From Panacagrimonas perspica (lineage in GTDB: Bacteria; Pseudomonadota; Gammaproteobacteria; Nevskiales; Nevskiaceae): DNA of 64,000 nt. Below are positions 58,582 through 64,000 of this stretch, piece after piece. A program made the translations under genes and the position numbers. The notes under the pieces were generated by a model. It was not told where the DNA came from. It saw only the letters and a list, made by a program, of their open reading frames with translations, and did no database searches. The stretch is taken from the NCBI RefSeq assembly GCF_004364935.1, contig NZ_SOBT01000011.1:401598-465597 (forward strand), in the 5' to 3' direction. Each line of letters starts with the position of its first letter. Position 1 is the stretch's first letter.

Positions 58582-59469
58582 GTGCGCCGGATCGTCGCCG
58601 GTGCTGCGTGCATCGTCGGGTTCGAGACCAGCGGATCGCGGAGCGTCGTGAACACGCTGCCCGCCGGCGCCGCCGCCGGCCTGGGATTTCGCGACCCTCG
58701 CAAGGAAGTGCTGGAGGGCACCGTGCGCGCGCTGGGCGAGATCCTGGCGCTGGCGGAACCCGTGGCCTACACGCAGGCCCTGCGCGTGCAGCGCATGGTG
58801 GCGGACCTGCATCGCGAGTGGCCCCAGGGATCGGCGTTCGAACTCCAGACCGCGGCCCTGCTCTCGCCGCTGGGCAGCATCGGCCTGCCGGCCGACCTGC
58901 AGCGCCGCGTCAGCGACGGCGAAGCACTCACCGCCGAAGACCAGCGCATCCTTGCCTGCGTGCCCCAGCTCACCGATCGACTGCTGGCGCCGATACCGGG
59001 CCTCGAAGACGTTCGTGCGCTGATCCTGCTGCGGTATCGTCAGCCGCTGCCTGCGGGATGGCGCGAGCGCTTCGGCGATGTGCGACATGGCGAGCTCGTG
59101 CGCACGGCCAGCGTGCTGCGGCTCGTGAGCGTCCTGGACACGCTGATCGTGCGCGGATTCTCGCTGCACGAGGCCTTCGGGCTGCTGCGGGGCCAGGCGA
59201 CGGCCGCTGAACGTGAACTCGTCGAATGTCTGGCGCGCCTGCATGCCGCCGACGGGCCGAAGGTCGAGATGCGCAGCCTGCCGGTGTCGCGGCTGCGCCC
59301 GGGCATGTGCATCGCCGAAGCGGTCTACACCAGCTCCGGGCAGCTCCTGGTGAATCGGGGTTTCGAGATCGACGAGGCCTTTCTCGAGAAGGTGCGCTAC
59401 TACAAGCGCGGACAGGTGCGCGAGCCGATCCAGGTGACTCTGCCGCAAGCGCGCCCGCGGCGTACTTGA
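58582..59469 (+). CDS. Degenerate HD-domain protein (HD-GYP-like, no receiver)
   Basis: Up to 295 residues. The central part, AYTQALRVQRMVADLHREWP...TAALLSPLGSIGLP...ILACVPQLTDRLLAPIPGLE, follows the pattern of HD-GYP-type response regulators but lacks the HD and GYP residues, so it is probably inactive as a c-di-GMP phosphodiesterase. Relatives carry an N-terminal receiver domain; here the receiver gene is separate and immediately upstream. A start about 22 codons later (GTG 58648) is equally possible. Likely a signalling output or adaptor in this cluster. Confidence 0.75.
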   Translation: MRRIVAGAACIVGFETSGSRSVVNTLPAGAAAGLGFRDPRKEVLEGTVRALGEILALAEPVAYTQALRVQRMVADLHREWPQGSAFELQTAALLSPLGSIGLPADLQRRVSDGEALTAEDQRILACVPQLTDRLLAPIPGLEDVRALILLRYRQPLPAGWRERFGDVRHGELVRTASVLRLVSVLDTLIVRGFSLHEAFGLLRGQATAAERELVECLARLHAADGPKVEMRSLPVSRLRPGMCIAEAVYTSSGQLLVNRGFEIDEAFLEKVRYYKRGQVREPIQVTLPQARPRRT

Positions 59470-59577
59470 CGCCTGCGGGACGGGAAACCGACGCCATGAC
59501 GCGGTATTCGGGTGGGAACAGAACTTGTAGCGAGGGTGCACCCGGTCCGACGCCGGTTTGACGCACGGTACCTTCGC

Positions 59578-61596
59578 ATGAGCCTGGACCTGGCCCGCTT
59601 CCACAAGACTTTCTTCGAAGAGAGTTTCGAGAACCTCGAGACGATGGAGCAGGCGCTGCTGCGCCTCGACATCGCGGCGTTCGACGCCGAGGTGATCAAC
59701 ACGATCTTCCGTGCCGCGCACTCGATCAAGGGTGGCGCCGCCACGTTCGGTTTCGCCGCCGTTGCTTCGTTCACGCACCACGCGGAGACGCTGCTCGACC
59801 AGATGCGCTCGGGTGCGCGCGCGCTCGCGCAGATCGATATCGACCTGTTGCTGCGCGCCGGCGACACGATGCGCAGCCTGCTGACGGCAGCGCGCGACGC
59901 CACCGCAATCGACGCGGCCCAGGTCGCGCAGGTCCAGGCTGATCTCGAGACTGCGTTGTCGGTCAAGCCAGCTGTGGCGGCGGTACACGCTCCCGCAGCG
60001 CCGGTTGCCAAGGCTGGAGGATGGCGGATCACGTTCGCGCCCAAGCCCGACCTGTTCCGCAGTGGAAACGATCCACTGCGCATCATTCGCGCGGTCTCCG
60101 AGCTGGGCGCGCTGACGTCCGTTCCCGGCATTCCGGAGGCAGTGTCGCTGCACACCGCCGAGCCCGAGACCTGCTACCTGTCCTGGGTTCTCGACATCGA
60201 AGGAGACGTCACCCGCGACGCCATCCAGGATTGTTTCGCCTGGGTCGAGGACGAATGCGACCTGCGCGTCGAAGCGCGTGCAGTAGCGCCTTCTCCGGTC
60301 GCGATCGTCGAGGCGCCAGCGAGCGCCGCGCTGCCTGCACCTGCGACGAAAGCGGAAGCGGCGATCACCAACAAGCAGCCCGAGGTGCCGGTGCAGGCGC
60401 GCGGTGCCAAGCCCGCCAACGACGGCGCCTCGATCCGCGTCGGCACCGAGAAGATCGACGCGCTGATCAATCTCGTCGGCGAACTCGTCATCACCCAGGC
60501 CATGCTCGCGCAGGTCGCGGGTGCGCTGGACCCGGTGCAGAACGAAAAACTGTTCAGCGGCCTGTCGCAGCTCGATCGCAACACCCGCATGCTGCAGGAG
60601 GCAGTCATGGCTACGCGCATGCTGCCGATGGAAGCCGTGTTCTCGCGTTTCCCGCGCCTGGTCCGCGATCTGGCGACCAAGCTCGGCAAGCAGGTGCGCC
60701 TGGTCACCGTCGGCGAGCAGACCGAGCTCGACAAGAGCGTCATCGAGAAGATCACCGATCCGCTCAATCACCTGGTCCGCAACAGTCTGGACCACGGGCT
60801 GGAGAAGCCGGACGATCGCAAGGCGTCGGGCAAGGACGGCACCGGCACCATCACCCTCAAGGCCGCTCACCAGGGTGGTCACATCGTCATCGAGGTCTGT
60901 GACGACGGACGTGGCCTGGACCGTCAGAAGATTCTTTCGAAGGCCGCCGAGAAGGGCATCGCGTGTTCGGAGTCGATGAGCGACTCCGAGGCCTACCAGC
61001 TCATCTTCGCGCCGGGCTTCTCCACCGCCGACCAGGTCACCGACGTGTCGGGTCGCGGTGTCGGCATGGACGTCGTGAAGAAGAACATCCAGGCGCTGGG
61101 CGGCTCCGTGGAGCTTTCGTCCACGCCGGGTCGTGGTGCGACGGTGCTGATCCGCCTGCCGCTGACCCTGGCGATTCTCGACGGCATGTCGGTAGGCGTC
61201 GGCGACGACGTCTTCATCTTCCCGCTGTCCTCGGTCGTCGAGTCGCTGCAGCCGCTGCCCGACCAGATCAAGCGCGTCGGGCAGGCCGGCACCGTGGTGC
61301 GCGTGCGCAACGAATACCTGCCGCTGGTGGATCTGCGCGAATGGTTCGGCCTGCCGGGCCAGACGCGTGCCTCGCACGAGGCGATCGTCGTCATCGTGGA
61401 GTCCGAGGGCCGCAAGGTGGCGGTGCAGATCGACGAGCTCGTTGGCCAGCAGCAGGTGGTCATCAAGAGTCTCGAAGCGAATTACCGACGCGTCCGCGGC
61501 GTCTCCGGCGCCACGATCCTGGGCGACGGCCGCGTGTCGCTGATCCTGGATGTCGCCGCGCTGGTGCGTGTGTTCAGTCAGTCGGCGGCGGCTTGA
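59578..61596 (+). CDS. cheA: Chemotaxis histidine kinase CheA
   Basis: A 672-residue CheA. The Hpt/P1 domain has phosphoacceptor H48 in FRAAHSIKGGA. A middle region with an Ala/Pro-rich linker follows, then dimerisation domain P3 (IDALINLVGELVITQAMLAQ) and ATPase P4 with HLVRNSLDHGLEKP, CDDGRGLD and GRGVGMDVVKKN. The C-terminal CheW-like P5 starts SVGVGDDVFIFPLSSVVESL. It autophosphorylates in response to receptors and phosphorylates CheY. The start is ATG 59578 (MSLDLARFHKTFF). A long inverted repeat follows before cheW. Confidence 0.95.
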   Translation: MSLDLARFHKTFFEESFENLETMEQALLRLDIAAFDAEVINTIFRAAHSIKGGAATFGFAAVASFTHHAETLLDQMRSGARALAQIDIDLLLRAGDTMRSLLTAARDATAIDAAQVAQVQADLETALSVKPAVAAVHAPAAPVAKAGGWRITFAPKPDLFRSGNDPLRIIRAVSELGALTSVPGIPEAVSLHTAEPETCYLSWVLDIEGDVTRDAIQDCFAWVEDECDLRVEARAVAPSPVAIVEAPASAALPAPATKAEAAITNKQPEVPVQARGAKPANDGASIRVGTEKIDALINLVGELVITQAMLAQVAGALDPVQNEKLFSGLSQLDRNTRMLQEAVMATRMLPMEAVFSRFPRLVRDLATKLGKQVRLVTVGEQTELDKSVIEKITDPLNHLVRNSLDHGLEKPDDRKASGKDGTGTITLKAAHQGGHIVIEVCDDGRGLDRQKILSKAAEKGIACSESMSDSEAYQLIFAPGFSTADQVTDVSGRGVGMDVVKKNIQALGGSVELSSTPGRGATVLIRLPLTLAILDGMSVGVGDDVFIFPLSSVVESLQPLPDQIKRVGQAGTVVRVRNEYLPLVDLREWFGLPGQTRASHEAIVVIVESEGRKVAVQIDELVGQQQVVIKSLEANYRRVRGVSGATILGDGRVSLILDVAALVRVFSQSAAA

Positions 61597-61610
61597 GCCC
61601 TTCCCCAAAG

Positions 61611-61748
61611 GCTAACGCAAAGGCGCAAAGGGAAAAGAAAGGACGCAAAGGGTCGATATGAAAACCATCAATTCGATCGATTCATTTCTCCCGATTCGTT
61701 ACTTGTTTCTTTGCGTTCTCTCTTTTCCCTTTGCGCCTTTGCGTTAGC
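61611..61748. repeat. Long inverted repeat (40-bp arms) between cheA and cheW
   Basis: Left arm 61611-61650 starts GCTAACGCAAAGGCGCAAAG; right arm 61709-61748 is its complement with two mismatches, ending CTTTGCGCCTTTGCGTTAGC. The arms enclose 58 bases. It could fold into a large hairpin in the cheA-cheW transcript and looks like a dispersed or MITE-like repeat. Confidence 0.88.
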
Positions 61749-61774
61749 AGTTTTCCTATGAACAGGACCCTTTC

Positions 61775-62293
61775 ATGACCACCCCATCCAACCAGGCGCA
61801 GCCGCTCAACGCGCAGATCGCCGCCGGCATGCCCAACGAGTTCCTGACCTTCGCGCTCGGCGCCGAGGAATACGGCGTCGACATCCTCAAGGTCCAGGAG
61901 ATCCGCGGCTACGACACCGTCACGCGGATCCCCGATGCGCCGGATTTCATCAAGGGCGTGATCAACCTGCGCGGCACCATCGTGCCGGTGGTCGACATGC
62001 GCTTGAAGTTCAAGCTGGGCAAGGCCGATTACAACGAGTTCACGGTGATGATCATCCTGAACATTGCGCACCGCGTGGTGGGCATGGTGGTCGATGGCGT
62101 CTCGGACGTCATGCAGCTCTCCGCCGAACAGATACGTCCCGCGCCCGAGTTCGGAGGTGCCGTGAATACCCGGTTCATCACCGGCATCGGGGCGCTCGAC
62201 AAACGAATGCTGATCCTGGTGGACATCGAGAAGCTCATGTCGGGTAGCGACATGTCGCTGATGGATGCCGCCTCTTCCCAATCCCTGCAGTAA
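61775..62293 (+). CDS. cheW: Chemotaxis coupling protein CheW
   Basis: A 172-residue CheW fold with [39 protein letters not shown] and [20 protein letters not shown]. It bridges chemoreceptors and CheA. The N-terminal 15 residues are flexible. It follows cheA after the inverted repeat and precedes a chemoreceptor. Confidence 0.95.
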   Translation: MTTPSNQAQPLNAQIAAGMPNEFLTFALGAEEYGVDILKVQEIRGYDTVTRIPDAPDFIKGVINLRGTIVPVVDMRLKFKLGKADYNEFTVMIILNIAHRVVGMVVDGVSDVMQLSAEQIRPAPEFGGAVNTRFITGIGALDKRMLILVDIEKLMSGSDMSLMDAASSQSLQ

Positions 62294-62318
62294 GCCTTTT
62301 GCCCCCGGAGTCGCTTCC

Positions 62319-64000
62319 ATGAAAGCCAAGTCGCCCGCCAAGAAGATCGTCAGCAGGAAAAAGAAGCCCAGCGCCAAGCTGGTCAACCGCAGCAAGGTGC
62401 CCACCGCGCTGGCGTCGCGGTCGGACGCGGCCGCGCTGGAGCGCGCCAATCTCGAGGGTCAGATCGCGGCGATCAACCGCTCGCAGGCCGTCATCGAATT
62501 CACGCTCGACGGCCGCATCGTGCACGCCAACGAGAATTTCTGCAGCGCGCTCGGCTACTCGCTCGAAGAGATCAAGGGGCAGCATCACTCGATGTTCGCC
62601 GATCCGGTGTATCGCGCCAGCCCCGAGTACAAGGCGTTCTGGGAGAAGCTGGGCCGCGGCGAGTTCGACGCCGGGCAGTACAAGCGCGTCGCCAAGGGCG
62701 GCCGCGAGATCTGGATCCAGGCCAGCTACAACCCGATCTTCGATCGCTACGGAAAGCCGTTCAAGGTCGTGAAGTACGCCACCGACATCACCGCGCAGAA
62801 GCTGCAGACTGCCGATTATTCGGGCCAGCTCGCCGCCATCAGCAAGGCGCAGGCCGTCATCGAGTTCTCGATGGACGGAAAGATCATCAACGCCAACGAG
62901 AATTTCTGCGCCGCGCTCGGCTACTCGCTCGACGAGATCAAGGGACAGCATCACAGCCTGTTCGCGGATCCCCAGTATCGCGCCAGTGTCGAGTACCGCG
63001 TGTTCTGGGAGAAGCTGGGTCGCGGCGAATTCGACGCCGGGCAGTACAAGCGCATCGCCAAGGGTGGCCGCGAGATCTGGATCCAGGCCAGCTACAACCC
63101 GATCTTCGACATGAACGGCAAGCCGTTCAAGGTCGTCAAATACGCCAGCGAGATCACCGCGCAGAAGCTGCAGGCCGCGGATTCAGCCGGGCAGCTCGAG
63201 GCCATCGGCAAGGCGCAGGCGATCATCGAGTTCACGATGGATGGCAAGATCCTCAATGCCAACGAGAACTTCCTGAAGACGCTCGGCTACTCGCTGCCCG
63301 AGATCAAGGGGCAGCATCACTCGATGTTCGCGGAGTCGGCGTATCGGCTGTCTCCGGAGTACCGCGCGTTCTGGGAGAAGCTGGGCCGCGGCGAGTTCGA
63401 TGCCGGCCAGTACAAGCGCATTGGCAAGGGTGGCCGCGAGATCTGGATCCAGGCCAGTTACAACCCGATCTTCGACATGAACGGCAAGCCGTTCAAGGTC
63501 GTGAAGTACGCCACCGACATCACCGAGCAGAAGCAGGCGATCAACGAAGTGCAGCGCGTTCTCAGCGCGCTGTCCCAGGGCGATCTCACCGAACAGATGA
63601 GCGGCAACTACACCGGTGATTTCCTGCGCATGAAGGACGACGCGAACGCCACCGTCGAGCAGCTCACGCAGATCATCAGCCAGATCAAGACCGCCACGGC
63701 CACGATCAACACGGCGGCCAAGGAGATCTCCTCGGGCAACACCGACCTCAGTGCGCGTACCGAGCAGCAGGCCGCCTCGCTGGAAGAAACGGCGTCCTCG
63801 ATGGAAGAACTGACCAGCACGGTCAAGCAGAACGCGGAGAACGCCAAGCAGGCCAACCAGCTCGCGATGGGCGCCAGCGAAGTGGCACGCAAGGGTGGCC
63901 AGGTCGTCAGCGAAGTGGTCACGACGATGAGCGCGATCAACGAGTCGAGCAAGAAGATCGTCGACATCATCAGCGTCATCGACGGCATCGCCTTCCAGAC
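62319..64000 (+). CDS. Methyl-accepting chemotaxis protein with three PAS repeats (cut by window end)
   Basis: The open frame starts MKAKSPAKKIVSRKKKPSAK after a GGAG ribosome site and runs past base 64000. It contains three near-identical PAS units with a period of 366 bp (122 residues), each with NENFCSALGYSLEEIKGQHH-like and GGREIWIQASYNPIFD blocks. A HAMP-like region (LSALSQGDLTEQMSGNYTGD) and the MCP signalling coiled coil (SARTEQQAASLEETASSMEE) follow. No transmembrane helix is seen, so it is a cytosolic, Aer-like receptor. The Lys-rich N-terminus is unusual. Confidence 0.93.
   Translation, partial: MKAKSPAKKIVSRKKKPSAKLVNRSKVPTALASRSDAAALERANLEGQIAAINRSQAVIEFTLDGRIVHANENFCSALGYSLEEIKGQHHSMFADPVYRASPEYKAFWEKLGRGEFDAGQYKRVAKGGREIWIQASYNPIFDRYGKPFKVVKYATDITAQKLQTADYSGQLAAISKAQAVIEFSMDGKIINANENFCAALGYSLDEIKGQHHSLFADPQYRASVEYRVFWEKLGRGEFDAGQYKRIAKGGREIWIQASYNPIFDMNGKPFKVVKYASEITAQKLQAADSAGQLEAIGKAQAIIEFTMDGKILNANENFLKTLGYSLPEIKGQHHSMFAESAYRLSPEYRAFWEKLGRGEFDAGQYKRIGKGGREIWIQASYNPIFDMNGKPFKVVKYATDITEQKQAINEVQRVLSALSQGDLTEQMSGNYTGDFLRMKDDANATVEQLTQIISQIKTATATINTAAKEISSGNTDLSARTEQQAASLEETASSMEELTSTVKQNAENAKQANQLAMGASEVARKGGQVVSEVVTTMSAINESSKKIVDIISVIDGIAFQ

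Noticed and set aside
58489..61608. 1039-codon minus-strand frame over cheA
   Set aside because: Antisense shadow, Arg/His/Asp-rich; cheA on the plus strand has every catalytic motif.

Overview
The window is high-GC gammaproteobacterial chromosome, most likely of the Xanthomonadales/Lysobacterales. The signs are the lolC-lolD-comEC order, a pdxJ-acpS pair, HME-RND metal efflux genes, paired REP palindromes and attC sites of the kind seen in Xanthomonas integrons. Genus cannot be fixed from this sequence.

Left part (1-24149): an FHA / PP2C phosphatase / CHASE2 Ser-Thr kinase signalling group; radA; a metallo-beta-lactamase-fold hydrolase; agmatine deiminase; a three-gene 2-oxoacid dehydrogenase operon (E1alpha, E1beta, E2); a czcCBA-type efflux operon with a His-rich membrane protein upstream; a SAM methyltransferase; an Hpt protein; and lolC - DUF559 nuclease - lolD - comEC.

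Centre (about 24150-45212): a roughly 21 kb, visibly lower-GC element is inserted inside comEC. The break falls after the codons for the conserved HHGS motif, and the missing 83 codons (starting KTSST) resume at 45217. The left end carries a Tn554-like set: two overlapping tyrosine recombinase genes and a KfrA-like DNA-binding protein with its own operator. An XRE regulator and an unknown 294-residue protein follow, sharing a palindromic operator, then small unknown genes and an orphan DUF2384 antitoxin-like ORF. Next comes a complete integron: intI, attI and nine recognisable cassettes with attC sites. For each cassette the 5' TTRRRY hexamer matches its own 3' core site, which confirms the boundaries. 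One cassette encodes a SUKH (SMI1/KNR4) protein; most of the rest are unknown. Three IS elements interrupt the array: an IS407-group IS3 element with a 4-bp target duplication, an IS3-family element inside an attC with a 3-bp duplication, and an IS30 element that ends the array. A small unknown gene sits just inside the right end.

Right part (45217-64000): the comEC 3' fragment; hisI; a tandem PTPS/QueD-like gene; gltX; thrS (not followed by infC); a five-PAS histidine kinase; an M23 peptidase; a DUF1499 protein; pdxJ-acpS; an FMN-binding glutamate-synthase-like protein; and a chemotaxis cluster (STAS, CheY, degenerate HD protein, CheA, CheW and a triple-PAS chemoreceptor cut by the window edge).

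The main discovery candidate is an integron carried on a Tn554-type transposon that appears to target comEC, which would be expected to abolish natural transformation in the host.
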